Assembly: GCF_048569485.1 (NCBI RefSeq)
Contig: NC_134357.1
Span: forward strand, 480,096,163-480,160,162
Direction of reading: 5' to 3'
From: Anomaloglossus baeobatrachus
Taxonomy: Eukaryota; Chordata; Amphibia; Anura; Aromobatidae
DNA length: 64,000 nt
In this document: positions 32,301 through 43,955 of the stretch, one piece after another
Layout of the letters: every line of letters starts with the position of its first letter
How positions within the stretch are numbered: position 1 is the stretch's first letter
The notes under the pieces: generated by a model
Database searches by the model: none
What the model was told of the DNA's origin: nothing
What the model saw: the letters and a program-made list of their open reading frames with translations, nothing else
Translations under genes and position numbers: made by a program

Positions 32301-33710
32301 TTTTCGTAGGATGTAGGCGTTCAAATCAAAATGACTTGGTCACCGTAACTTTTGAAGTCCTCACCATTAACAATTACAGCTCAGCTACATCTTAAAATAT
32401 TGCTTACTTTGTGGCTGGTACTGAGGCTTGGGATCCATGCACTATCTATATATAGATGTAGCTGATCCAAAAAATGTGTGCTTTGTTTTGTTTTTACATA
32501 GGACTGCAGGTAAACCTAATACATGATCTAAACAGTTACATGACAATCTCAGCTCTGCTATACGGGTAGTACAAACATATGTAGTGTGACCAGACACATC
32601 TGATGAGCCGCAAGTGTTTACATATCACTGTTTACCTTGGCATCACATGTGCCCAAGTAAACCCAACACTAACCCCTTGAAATGTAGTGTGGAAGAGTGA
32701 CCTGACTGCTGAGGTAGCAGAGCTTCTGATATGCTGATGTAGCAGAGCTGAGTTTGTCGTTGAGGTCTTTTGATATAAAGACCTCAGAAGGTTTATCTAC
32801 TGCCTTATGGAAAGCAAATGGGTTGTGCCAGATGACAAACTCAGCTCTGCTACATCTGTATATATTTGGTACTGGACCGCTGTTTACAGCAGGCAGTGTA
32901 CAGTAGCGGTGCAGCCCCAGCGTAGCAACCTCTCCTTGTGTGGCGTCATTCAGGGATTTGTCGCCATCTCTCAGGGCTCGTCAGGTCCCAACGATCGGCT
33001 CCAGGCAGATATACTCAGCGCTGCCCCCAGGCAGTAATCTGAGCCCACCTCGAACTGGTGTAGCAGAGCTGAGTTTGCAAATGTAAAGCTAAAATATAAA
33101 TCCCCAAAAAACACAACTTTGTTGTAGTGCAGGAACCCACAACAAAGCCAACTCTGCTACATCATTGTAAGAACTCTTAGGGCAATGTGGTACGGTCACT
33201 CCCATCATTCAAGGCTATAGCAGATGACTTTACCTGTACAGATGTAGCATTTCTTCATAATATGATGGTTTATGTACAGATGTAGCAGAGCTGAATGTGT
33301 TATATCATGTATTCAACTTGCAAATCATATTATACTTCTCTGGGTAACGCCTCTCATATCTGACAATGACAAAACTCAGTTTTACTTCATGTGACAAATT
33401 CAGCTCTGCTACGTCACACAATTAGCTCTGCTACATCAGAGTTTGCAATGGATAATGATCAGGGCTACGTGTCGGGGCTGGATTTTCGGTGGCTTAGGAT
33501 GGTCTGCTGGCGCTCAATACCCCGTGCCCCGGCCTTATTCTCCGGCTACACTTCCCAAACATGCGGAGGGACCAGACTTTCTTGTTCAAGTCCTTTCTAA
33601 ACACTAGAACAGGAGCCCTGGGGGCCACATTGCAGCAATTAATCCTCCCTGGGGTGAATGCAGAGCTGGGATTGTGCCGGGGCACCTTAGGGTCACCTGG
33701 GACCTATAAT
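32300..33710. repeat. Dispersed core motifs in both orientations
   Basis: Cores lie near 32543, 32736, 32834, 33058, 33157, 33279 and 33402-33434, separated by non-repetitive sequence. At 32736-32758 and 32834-32856 two perfect 23-nt arms form an inverted repeat around 75 nt. No host gene was seen. A TTTTTACATAGGACTGCAGG motif occurs near 32491. Confidence 0.75.
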
Positions 33711-34040
33711 GCGGGCGTAGCAGAGCTGTCAGGGCGCCTTAGGGTCACCTGGGACCTATAATGCAGGTGTAGCAGAGCTGTCAGGGCGCCTTAGGGTCAC
33801 CTGGGACCTATAATGCAGGTGTAGCAGAGCTGTCAGGGCGCCTTAGGGTCACCTGGGACCTATAATGTGCGCGTAGCAGAGCTGTCAGGGCGCCTTAGGG
33901 TCACCTGGGACCTATAATGCAGGTGTAGCAGAGCTGTCAGGGCGCCTTAGGGTCACCTGGGACCTATAATGTGGGCGTAGCAGAGCTGTCAGGGCGCCTT
34001 AGGGTCACCTGGGACCTATAATGCGGGCGTAGCAGAACTG
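33711..34040 (+). repeat. 52-bp tandem array
   Basis: About seven near-identical units of GTAGCAGAGCTGTCAGGGCG, then 'CCTTAGGGTCACCTGGGACC' and 'TATAATGCAGGT'. High similarity implies recent expansion. Each unit starts with the shared core. Confidence 0.93.
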
Positions 34041-34490
34041 TGTTAGTCATCTGGTGGAATGTCAGTAATATATATTTTTCACATGGAACTTGATAAATTC
34101 TAACACATTCATAGTTGCATGACTAACTCAGCTCTGCTACATCATTTTATATAGTAGGGAGGTGGTGTAAGGTCACAACAGCTAGGGAACAATGCTCTCC
34201 AATTACCCAAATTGTCATATCTTACAACTAAATGTAGCTGAGTTGACTATGTCAGACCTGTATTTGTCACCTTCTATGACCCCCATTATGAATTTTCGGC
34301 AGTTTTACATTCAACCAATTACATTAAAATGCATAAATAGTGCTGCCTACAACGATACCGATCAGCTCTGCTACATCTCCTACCCCCTTCCCCCCCCCCA
34401 TCTAAGCCTTATCTACTTAGCGCTAAGCCTCATTATTACATAATACATTAATATCGACCAGAAATGAACTCATTTCCAATTCATTATCGC
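34041..34490. other. Spacer with isolated cores
   Basis: No gene was seen. Reverse cores (CAGCTCTGCTACATC) occur near 34129 and 34363. There is a C-run at 34392-34399. Confidence 0.5.
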
Positions 34491-35140
34491 CAGGTTGTAG
34501 CAGAGCTGGATTTGTCGGGTGTAGCAGAGCTAGATTTGTTGGGTGGTTGCAGAGCTAGAGTTGTTGGGTAGTAGCAGAGCTGGATTTGTCCGGTGTAGCA
34601 GAGCTAGATTTGTCGGATGTAGCAGAGCTGGATTTGTCGGGTGGTAGCAGAGCTAGATTTGTTGGGTTGTAGCAGAGCTAGATTTGTTGGGTTGTAGCAA
34701 AGCTGGATTTGTCGTTCGTAATAGATCTGGATTAGTCGTTTGTAGTAGAGCTGGATTTGTCGGGTTGTAGCAGAGCTAGATTTGTTGGGTTGTAGCAGAG
34801 CTAGATTTGTCGGGTTGTAGCAGAGCTGGATTTGTCGGGTTGTAGCAGAGCTGGATTTGTCGGGTTGTAGCAGAGCTGGATCTGTCGGGTGTAGCAGAGC
34901 CGGATCTGTCGGGTGTAGCAGAGCTGGATTTCTCAGGTGTAGCAGAGCTGGATTTCTCAGGTGTAGCAGAGCTGGATTTCTCAGGTGTAGCAGAGCTGGA
35001 TTTCTCGGGTGTAGCAGAGCTGGATTTCTTGGGTGTAGCAGAGCTGGATTTCTTGGGTGTAGCAGAGCTGGATTTCTAGGATGTAGCAGAGCTGGGTTTG
35101 TCAGGTGTAGCAGAGCTGGGTTTGTCAGAAGTGGCAGACC
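34491..35140 (+). repeat. 24-26 bp array, GTAGCAGAGCTGGATTTGTC units
   Basis: About 25 head-to-tail units of TGTAGCAGAGCTGGATTTGT plus CGGGT. It grades from GGATTTGTCGGGTT into GGATTTCTCAGG and GGGTTTGTCAGG towards the right end. Confidence 0.93.
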
Positions 35141-35699
35141 TGATTATGTCATACAGCAGTAACAAAAATGTGAGCTATTAGGACCAAAAGAAAAGCGGCT
35201 TCATAATCTTAACTCTCAAAAGGACCAGGTCAATGACAAACTCGGCTCTGCTACATCTTTTAGGCAGCTTTTGATTGGCTGTCTATATCTGGTGCCGATC
35301 AATTCTTCACCTATGGAAAAAAACACGATGGGGGCGAGACGGAGCTAAATTTAGAGCGCAAGATGTTATTAATAGGAGGGGGATCGTCAAATTGTGGAAT
35401 TCGAGCACATGCTTCTTATTTTAGGAAGTCGGCGGTTTACTTCTCCATTCTGCAATTTTCATTCATTCTGCACTTCAATAACAGACACCAGAGAGGGGGG
35501 CGGCAGGGGGTAGGGGCATCCGAAATGACTGGCTGGGTGAGCAAGAGGGCAACGCTGGAAATCCCACTTCCCCATCAGCAACTCTATGGTGCAGATGCAG
35601 CAGAGCTGTGTTTGTCATAGGCTTACTGTACATGAGAATGCAATTTGACATATAATGAAAGATCAATGACAAATTCTGCTCTGCTACATTATATATGTA

Positions 35700-35748
<49 letters not shown>

Positions 35749-36700
35749 TATTTTTGCCGTAAAATATGTTTAGATGTAGCAGAGCTGAGTTTGTCATCTG
35801 GCATAGGCTTATTATACAGCAGAATGTTTGTTTGTTTTTTACATAATTAAAAAATAATAATTCAGCTCAGCTACAAATGTACACATGAGTTTGTGAAACG
35901 TCTAACAACATGATTCATGTAGATGTAGCAGAGCTGAGTTTATCATTTGGCATAGGCCAAAGAATGTAAGGTTTTTCGAGGTGGAGGGATTGTCCTTATA
36001 ATAGAAAAAATAATAATAATTCAGCTCTTCCACACATGGACACATGAGTTTATGATTTATAGAGATGTAGCAAAGCTGGGTTTGTCATGTGGTGCAGATC
36101 TGCGGGATGTCAGATTGTGTTATTTGTGGCGGGGGGGTTATATGTGATTAAAAAGTTAAATCGCATACTCAGCTCTGCTACATCTGTATACACGAGTTTA
36201 TCAAGATGACTTATATAGAAGTAGCAGAGCTGGGTTTGTCATCACAATTGCAGATAAACTCAATATATTTGAAATTGGAGAATTGTGCCAAATAGTGAGC
36301 AATGATAAATTCAACTCTGCTACATCAGTTAATAAATGTTTTTGCCTGTGTTTTTTTAAGCAGGATGATACCTACAGATGTAGCAGAGCTGACGGTCACA
36401 TCACAACGTGGTCTCTGAGGTTTTACGTAGGACTGCAGATAAAACCTTTTTGAACACCATGACCTTCAGAGGTCAAATGACACATTTTACATAGGACTGC
36501 AAGTAAAGCGACTCACACTAGTAACTTCCATTGTGCACAAAAGAAACAAGTAATTGAAGTAGAATACAGATGTAGCAGAGCTGAGTTTGTCATGCGGCTC
36601 CCATCATGGTCAAATTACCCTTTCTTTTCTGTGGATTTACACAGGACTGTAGGTACATTTTTTATTTATTTTTTTTTTAGCCATGAAGTTTGACTTAGAA
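35141..36700. repeat. Dispersed cores with a TA microsatellite
   Basis: Single copies of GATGTAGCAGAGCTGAG or its reverse complement lie near 35237, 35597, 35674, 35774, 35926, 36065, 36172, 36220, 36311, 36379 and 36570. Several TTTACATAGGACTGCA copies lie near 36422-36490 and 36638. A TA-rich microsatellite fills 35701-35745. No coding region is recognisable. Confidence 0.75.
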
Positions 36701-36924
36701 AATCAGTTTTGCAATTGGGTTTCATCAAGAACGGTCACCTCTTACCTGCTCTTTGTTTCCCAGCACAGTCATCATTGATGTGGTCATAAATCAGCTGAGA
36801 AGAAAGATAAAGATTACAACAAACACTCTCATATCAGAGCTCACTGACCAACTCTCAGTTAACTCCATCTGCAGCCAGGATTACATAATGCACAATTGGA
36901 ATGAAGCCCAATTGCAAAACTGAT
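36701..36924. mobile_element. MITE-like element with ~27-bp inverted ends
   Basis: The left end ATCAGTTTTGCAATTGGG (36702) matches the reverse complement of the right end (about 36897-36924) at nearly every base. It is about 220 bp with no ORF. The superfamily is unclear because no convincing target duplication was found. Confidence 0.75.
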
Positions 36925-37125
36925 GTTTAGTCCAATATATATGCATTGGGGAAGTAAAAAGATGTCAACCCCTCTACAGAAGTCACAGAAGATGGAGCGC
37001 TGAAGTAACAAATCAGCTCTGCTACATCTGCACTTTCTATTTGTAGGTTTCTTCTCAGATTCCCTATAGAACTTGTATAGTGTACCCCCTGCACTAGTGT
37101 TAATAGCAGAGTGCTCTGGGGGTGT
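36925..37125. other. Spacer
   Basis: A single reverse core (CAGCTCTGCTACATCTGC) lies near 37015. No gene was seen. Confidence 0.5.
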
Positions 37126-37660
37126 AGTGTGTGGATGTTCTGCTCTGTGGATGCTCTGTGCTGTGAATGCTCTGCACTGTGGCTGGTCTGTGGCTGCTCT
37201 GCTCTGTGGCTGCTCTGCTCTGTGGCTGCTCTGCTCTGTGGATGCTCTGTGCTGTGAATGCTCTGCACTGTGGCTGGTCTGTGGCAGCTCTGCTCTGTGG
37301 ATATTCTGCTCTGTGGCTGCTCTGCTCTGTGGATGCTCTGCTCTGTGGATATTCTGCTCTGTGGATATTCTGCTCTGTGGCTGCTCTGCTCTGTGGATGC
37401 TCTGCTCTGTGGATATTCTGCACTGTGGCTGCTCTGTGGATATTCTGCACTGTGGCTGCTCTGTGGATATTCTGCACTGTGGCTGCTCTGTGGCTGCTCT
37501 GCTCTGTGGCTGCTCTACTCTGTGGCTGCTCTGCACTGTGGATGCTCTGCTCTGTGGCTGCTCTGTGGCTGCTCTGCACTGTGGCTGCTCTGTGGCTGCT
37601 CTGCTCTGTGGCTGCTCTGCACTGTGGCTGCTCTGTGGCTGCTCTGCACTGTGGCTTTAG
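37126..37660 (+). repeat. 15-16 bp based array, CTGCTCTGTGG units
   Basis: Units of 'CTGCTCTGTGGCTG', 'CTGCTCTGTGGATATT' and 'CTGCACTGTGG' alternate. The cysteine/leucine-rich and serine/glutamine-rich ORFs here are products of the repeat. Confidence 0.9.
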
Positions 37661-37727
37661 GCCACGCCCCCTAACCACACCCATTTCACAGTCACGCCCA
37701 TATCCACTCCCCATCCACACCCATTCA

Positions 37728-37855
37728 GCATGGACACGCAGGCAGCCGGCGGGCCTCCAGCATGGACACGCAGGCAGCCGGCGGGCCTCCAGCATGGACA
37801 CGCAGGCAACCGGCGGGCCTCCAGCATGGACACGCAGGGAGCCACAGTGAGGCGG
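37728..37855 (+). repeat. 32-bp tandem array
   Basis: Four units of AGCATGGACACGCAGGCAGC followed by CGGCGGGCCTCC. Because 32 is not a multiple of 3, the same peptide repeats appear in different frames. Confidence 0.93.
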
Positions 37856-37889
37856 CCGGTCGCCCACACAGTGAGGTGGCCGGTCGCCT

Positions 37890-38105
37890 TCACAGACAGG
37901 CGGCAGGGGGGCGCCCGCACAGACAGGCGGCAGGGGGGCGCCCGCACAGACAGGCGGCAGGGGGGCGCCCGCACAGACAGGCGGCCGGGGGGCGCCCGCA
38001 CAGACAGGCGGCCGGGGGGCGCCCGCACAGACAGGCGGCCGGGGGGCGCCCGCACAGACAGGCGGCCGGGGGGCGCCCGCACAGACAGGCGGCCGGCCGA
38101 CCACA
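37890..38105 (+). repeat. 27-bp GC-rich tandem array
   Basis: About eight units of CACAGACAGGCGGCCGGGGG plus GCGCCCG. It is very rich in CpG and G-runs. The first units carry GGCAGGGG in place of GGCCGGGG. Confidence 0.93.
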
Positions 38106-38494
38106 CAGAGAGGCTCCGGCCGGGGGTGAGGGGGGGGGAGGGAGGGAAATCAGCGCTGGGGAGATTTTACTGTACCAGCAGCAGCACAGGCAGCGCTCCT
38201 CTCTGTTATGCCACGTCTACTGGGATGGTAGGAGGGAAAAGCAGGGAGGCGGAGAGAGAGTGGGTGGGCGGAGCCCGGGAGCCGGCCGTCCCGATCGTGG
38301 CAACGGGACAAACAACGTAAAGCGTGAAAGTCCCGCTGTATCCGGGACGGTTGGGAGGTATGGGGTAAGGGATAATGACACTGACACTCGGGGTACAGAA
38401 TAATGACGCTGACACTTGGCTCTCACCCACAGCACCCTGAAATCCCTCTATCAGCACCCAGCTTTCCTATGTTCTGATATTTATCTTGTCCTCA
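38106..38494. other. Repeat-like spacer
   Basis: It contains 'GGGACGGTTGGGAGGTATGG' near 38342, a phrase I associate with dispersed amphibian repeats, but I cannot name the family. CAGCACCCAGCTTTCC occurs twice (38454, 38498) in reverse orientation to the next array. No host gene was seen. Confidence 0.4.
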
Positions 38495-38875
38495 GCACCC
38501 AGCTTTCCCATATCAGAGCATGAGAAAGCTGGGTGCTGAGAGATGTATATCAGAACATGGGAAAGCTGGGTGCTGAGAGATGTATATCAGAACATGGGAA
38601 AGCTGGGTGCTGAGAGATGTATAGCAGAGCATGAGAAAGCTGGGTGCTGAGAGATGTATATCAGAACATGGGAAAGCTGGGTGCTGAGAGATGTATAGCA
38701 GAGCATGGGAAAGCTGGGTGCTGAGAGATGTATATCAGAGCATGGGAAAGCTGGGTGCTGAGAGATGTATATCAGAACATGGGAAAGCTGGGTGCTGAGA
38801 GATGTATATCAGAACATGGGAAAGCTGGGTGCTGAGAGATGTATAGCAGAGCATGGGAAAGTTGGCTGCTGAGGG
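38495..38875 (+). repeat. 37-bp tandem array
   Basis: Ten units of GAAAGCTGGGTGCTGAGAGA plus TGTATATCAGAACATGG, with AGCAGAGC variants. Reverse-oriented copies of the same words lie just upstream, making an inverted junction near 38454-38545. Confidence 0.92.
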
Positions 38876-39520
38876 AAAGAGCCTTTTTCCCTCAGCACAA
38901 AACATTTCCATCCCATACTTGTATCTTTGTCCCCCCTGTATAAAGTTCTCAAAATACTATAACAGCCCCCACATAGCCTTCCAAATAATTGTATAAAGGG
39001 TCTCACATAACCCTTCATATATTAGAATGCAGATACATAGCCCTCCATATATTATAATGCACCCCCATAATCCTCCATGTATAAAGTAGCCCTTCAATTA
39101 TAATGCATTTCCCATAGTTCTCCATGTATTAAAATTCACCCCATAGTTCTCCATATATTATACTGCACCACATAGTCCTCCATGTTTTATAATGCACTTC
39201 CATAGTCCATGTATAAGGTAGCCTCCATAGTCCTCCATATATTATAATGCAGCCCCCATAGTCCTATATGTATTATAACACAACCCCATAAAACTTCAGA
39301 TGGTATTATGCAGCCCCATACTCCTCCATGTATAATTCACCCCTATATTCCATGTATAAGGTGTCCCTTCATTTTGTATTATACAGCCCCCCCTCGACCT
39401 CCATTTTAATGCAGCCCTATAGACCTCCAGTATAATGCAGCCTCATAGACCTCTATGTATATTACACCTCTATATTCAATGTATAAGGTGTCCTTCATGT
39501 TTATTATGCAGCCTCACCAG
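38876..39520. repeat. Degenerate array of CCTCCATGTATTATAATGCA words
   Basis: Loosely periodic 'CATAGTCCTCCATGTATTATAATGCA' words, about 35-50 bp apart, become the regular 35-bp array downstream. It looks like the older, decayed edge of that array. Confidence 0.75.
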
Positions 39521-39524
39521 GCCT

Positions 39525-40115
39525 CCATATATAATAATGCAGCCAACCTCTCCAGGCCTCCATGTATAATATAGCAGCCAACCTCTCCAGGCCTCCATGT
39601 ATAATATAGCAGCCAGCCTCCCAGGCCTCCATGTATAATATAGCAGCCAGCCTCCCCAGACCTCCATGTATAATAATGCAGCCAGCCTCCCCAGACCTCC
39701 ATGTATAATAATGCAGCCAGCCTCCCCAGACCTCCATGTATAATAATGCAGCCAGCCTCCCCAGGCCTCCATGTATAATAATGCAGCCAGCCTCCCCAGG
39801 CCTCCATGTATAATAATGCAGCCAGCCTCCCCAGGCCTCCATGTATAATAATGCAGCCAGCCTCCCCAGGCCTCCATGTATAATAATGCAGCCAGCCTCC
39901 CCAGGCCTCCATGTATAATAATGCAGCCAGCCTCCCCAGGCCTCCATGTATAATAATGCAGCCAGCCTCCCCAGGCCTCCATGTATAATAATGCAGCCAG
40001 CCTCCCCAGACCTCCATGTATAATAATGCAGCCAGCCTCCCCAGGCCTCCATGTATAATAATGCAGCCAGCCTCCCCAGGCCTCCATGTATAATAATGCT
40101 GCCAGCCTCCCCAGG
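39525..40115 (+). repeat. 35-bp tandem array
   Basis: About 16 units of GCAGCCAGCCTCCCCAGGCC plus TCCATGTATAATAAT. Repeat peptides in three frames on the minus strand follow from the 35-bp period. Confidence 0.94.
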
Positions 40116-40972
40116 CCTCCATGTACAGTATAATGGAGTCTCCCCAGGCCTCCATGTACAGTATAATGCAGCCTCCCCAGGCCTCCATGCACAGTATCAT
40201 GCAGCCTCCCCACCCCAGGCCTCCTTGTACAGTATCAGGCAGCCTCCCCACCCCAGGCCTCCATGTACAGTATCATGCAGCCTCCCCACCCCAGGCCTCC
40301 ATGTACAGTATCAGGCAGCCTCCCCACCCCAGGCCTCCATGTACAGTATCATGCAGCCTCCCCACCCAAGGCCTCCTTGTACAGTATCAGGCAGCCTCCC
40401 CACCCCAGGCCTCCTTGTACAGTATCAGGCAGCCTCCCCACCCCAGGCCTCCATGTACAGATGCAGCCTCCCCACCCCAGGCCTCCATGTACAGTATCAT
40501 CCAGCCTTCCCACCCCAGGCCTCCTTGTACAGTATCAGGCAGCCTCCCCACCCCAGGCCTCCATGTACAGTATCATGCAGCCTCCCCACCCCAGGCCTCC
40601 TTGTACAGTATCAGGCAGCCTCCCCACCCCAGGCCTCCTTGTACAGTATCAGGCAGCCTCCCCACCCCAGGCCTCCATGTACAGATGCAGCCTCCCCACC
40701 CCAGGCCTCCATGTACAGTATCATCCAGCCTTCCCACCCCAGGCCTCCTTGTACAGTATCAGGCAGCCTCCCCACCCCAGGCCTCCATGTACAATTCATG
40801 CAGCCTCCCCACCCCAGGCCTCCTTGTACAGTATCAGGCAGCCTCCCCACCCCAGGCCTCCTTGTACAGTATCAGGCAGCCTCCCCACCCCAGGCCTCCA
40901 TGTACAGATGCCGCCTCCCCACCCCAGGCCTCCATGCACAGTATAATGCAGCCTCCCCACTCCAGGCCTCTG
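40116..40972 (+). repeat. 38-bp tandem array related to the 35-bp array
   Basis: About 22 units of ATGCAGCCTCCCCACCCCAG plus GCCTCCATGTACAGTATC, with Leu-codon (CTTGTACAG) and ATC variants arranged in a higher-order pattern (near-identical blocks at about 40380-40600 and 40620-40900). It shares 'CCTCCCCA' and 'GGCCTCCATGTA' with the preceding array. Confidence 0.94.
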
Positions 40973-41495
40973 ACCACCGTGTACTCATATATATATAAAA
41001 AAAAAAAACCAAGTACTCACCGCTCTCCTCCTTCCACTGCTGCTCTGTCCTGACGTCTCCTTGTTCCACTAATGCTGTACTCCCGAGTCCCTGCTCTCCT
41101 CCTTCCACTGCTGCTCGTCCTCCCGGTGCTGCGGTCGGCGGCGTCCTCCCTCCCTGCGCTCTGTGCACTCAGCACAGCAGTCGCACAGGAGTGACGTCAC
41201 CGCACAGGCACAGGGGCAGAATGATGATGCAGAGCGGCGCCGGCCGCTCTTTGCTTCATTATTACTGTGCGCGGTGACGGGGGAGGGGGGCCCCGGTGCC
41301 GCCGCTGACATCGGGCAGGAGGGCCCGGTGTCGGGGGCGGCAGCGGGTCATATAGTGGGTGCGTGCACTGTGATAGATCAGCGCAGCTTCTCTCTCACTG
41401 AGAGGAGCTGGCTGCTGATCTGCCGGGTCCCCGCGGGCCCCAAACCGCCCGGGCCCGGTCGCGATCGCGACCGCTGCGACCGCGGTAGTTACGCC

Positions 41496-41497
<2 letters not shown>
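40973..41497. other. GC-rich stretch, probably the end of a dispersed repeat
   Basis: It contains a full CRE-like GTGACGTCAC (near 41191) and CpG-dense sequence to about 41490. The right border AGTTACGCCACTG reads on the other strand as CAGTGGCGTAACT, which I have the impression is a common repeat terminus in frog and fish DNA. I do not support a CpG-island promoter here, since no exon follows. Confidence 0.4.

Positions 41498-41545
<48 letters not shown>
41498..41545 (+). repeat. (TG)24 microsatellite
   Basis: An uninterrupted TG dinucleotide run. Confidence 0.98.
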
Positions 41546-41546
<1 letters not shown>

Positions 41547-42433
41547 TGAATCACAATGGGCAGTAAAGTTGAGTTCTCCATGAATTGGCAAAACTCGTCA
41601 CATGTTGTTTCTGGTGCAACGTCTTAACCATAACACATCCAGCTCTGCTACATCCCGCTCCAGCATTTGGGTTCTAAGTTCTGGATCTTGACCATTCATT
41701 TCTTGGGGCAGTGCACACTATATACAGATGTGGCAAAGGTGTTTCTGTCTTTCATTGCCCAATGGGTGACACTGCACAGCTTCTCCCAGCTATTCTACAA
41801 CTCCTTTAAAATAACAAATTCTTCTCTACTACATCTGATTGAAAGTATTAGTGCGAGAGATCAAGCATCTATTAAAGGCCAGTACAGAATGTGCGTGAGA
41901 ATGCAGGAGGTGAATGAAATCTGGAAGATGTCGTGTGAGGGACACGGCCATTGGTGGGGTCATCTTCTGGGTAATGATTCTCACAGGAACTGTTGTGCGG
42001 TTGCGTTGTCACTGGGGAGAGTTCCTGAGAGACAGTGTTTTATTAATAATCTAGCCGTTAAGCTTGACACTATGCCCCTTATAGTCCCTCCTGGGTGGGT
42101 CGTGGACTGGTTGCATTTGTTCCTTGGCTCTTCTAGTAGATAAGTGCCACCATGATTAGGCTTAGAACCATCATATCATGCATTGACAACCTCAGCTCTG
42201 CTTCATCTGTTTCGGAACGTCTTGTAACGAAGCAAATAATTAGCTGTAGTTATTTTAGTCTGCTTTGTAGCCTCATGTGCTCCGTAAGGAGCCTTGAGAA
42301 TTGGACAAGGTGAAGCATCTGCTGTGGCTTGGACTCAGGAGGAGATGATATTAATGGACTTGTTTGCATATGGCAGGAAGGAACATGGAGAAGGAAGGCT
42401 TACGTTACCACTTCCTTACGCTTTGACATCAAA
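41546..42433 (+). other. Last part of the inferred intron
   Basis: Mostly unique sequence with two reverse cores (CAGCTCTGCTACATCCC near 41640 and CTCAGCTCTGCTTCATCTG near 42190). No gene was seen. Confidence 0.5.
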
Positions 42434-42453
42434 ATCTTTTCTTTTTCTTGCAG
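42434..42453 (+). promoter_or_regulatory. KCNJ2: Splice acceptor of the KCNJ2 coding exon
   Basis: A pyrimidine run (CTTTTCTTTTTCTTG) ends in CAG at 42451-42453, a strong 3' splice site. It lies 224 bp before the KCNJ2 start codon, matching the known gene plan of a separate 5'UTR exon and a single coding exon. Confidence 0.78.
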
Positions 42454-42456
42454 GAC

Positions 42457-42524
42457 ATGACATCAGCGTGACAATGAGAGCCTGCTGACATCCCCTCCTC
42501 ATGCCAGAATACCTTCCCTGGTAG
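42457..42524 (+). promoter_or_regulatory. KCNJ2: Three minimal upstream ORFs in the KCNJ2 5'UTR
   Basis: Just after the acceptor: ATG ACA TCA GCG TGA (42457-42471), ATG AGA GCC TGC TGA (42474-42488) and a seven-codon ORF (42501-42524). All end well before the main ATG, so they could lower initiation on the KCNJ2 frame. This depends on the exon boundary being correct. Confidence 0.6.

Positions 42525-43955
<1,431 letters not shown>

Larger units (their letters stand above)
28801..42453 (+). other. KCNJ2: Inferred KCNJ2 intron 1, filled with tandem repeats
   Basis: It runs from the GTAAGT donor to the polypyrimidine/CAG acceptor at 42434-42453, about 13.65 kb. It holds at least ten distinct tandem arrays and no host exon that I can recognise. 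It depends on the exon 1 assignment. Confidence 0.5.

Noticed and set aside
37073-38403. Cysteine/leucine-rich and arginine-rich ORFs
   Set aside because: They come from the 15-16, 32 and 27 bp arrays. The same peptides recur in shifted frames, and no start or splice context was seen.
39476-41053. Tryptophan/glycine-rich and proline-rich ORFs on opposite strands
   Set aside because: They are by-products of the 35-bp and 38-bp arrays.
40973-41497. CpG-island promoter for KCNJ2
   Set aside because: It is CpG-rich with a CRE-like site, but no TATA, exon or donor follows, and its border looks like a dispersed repeat end.
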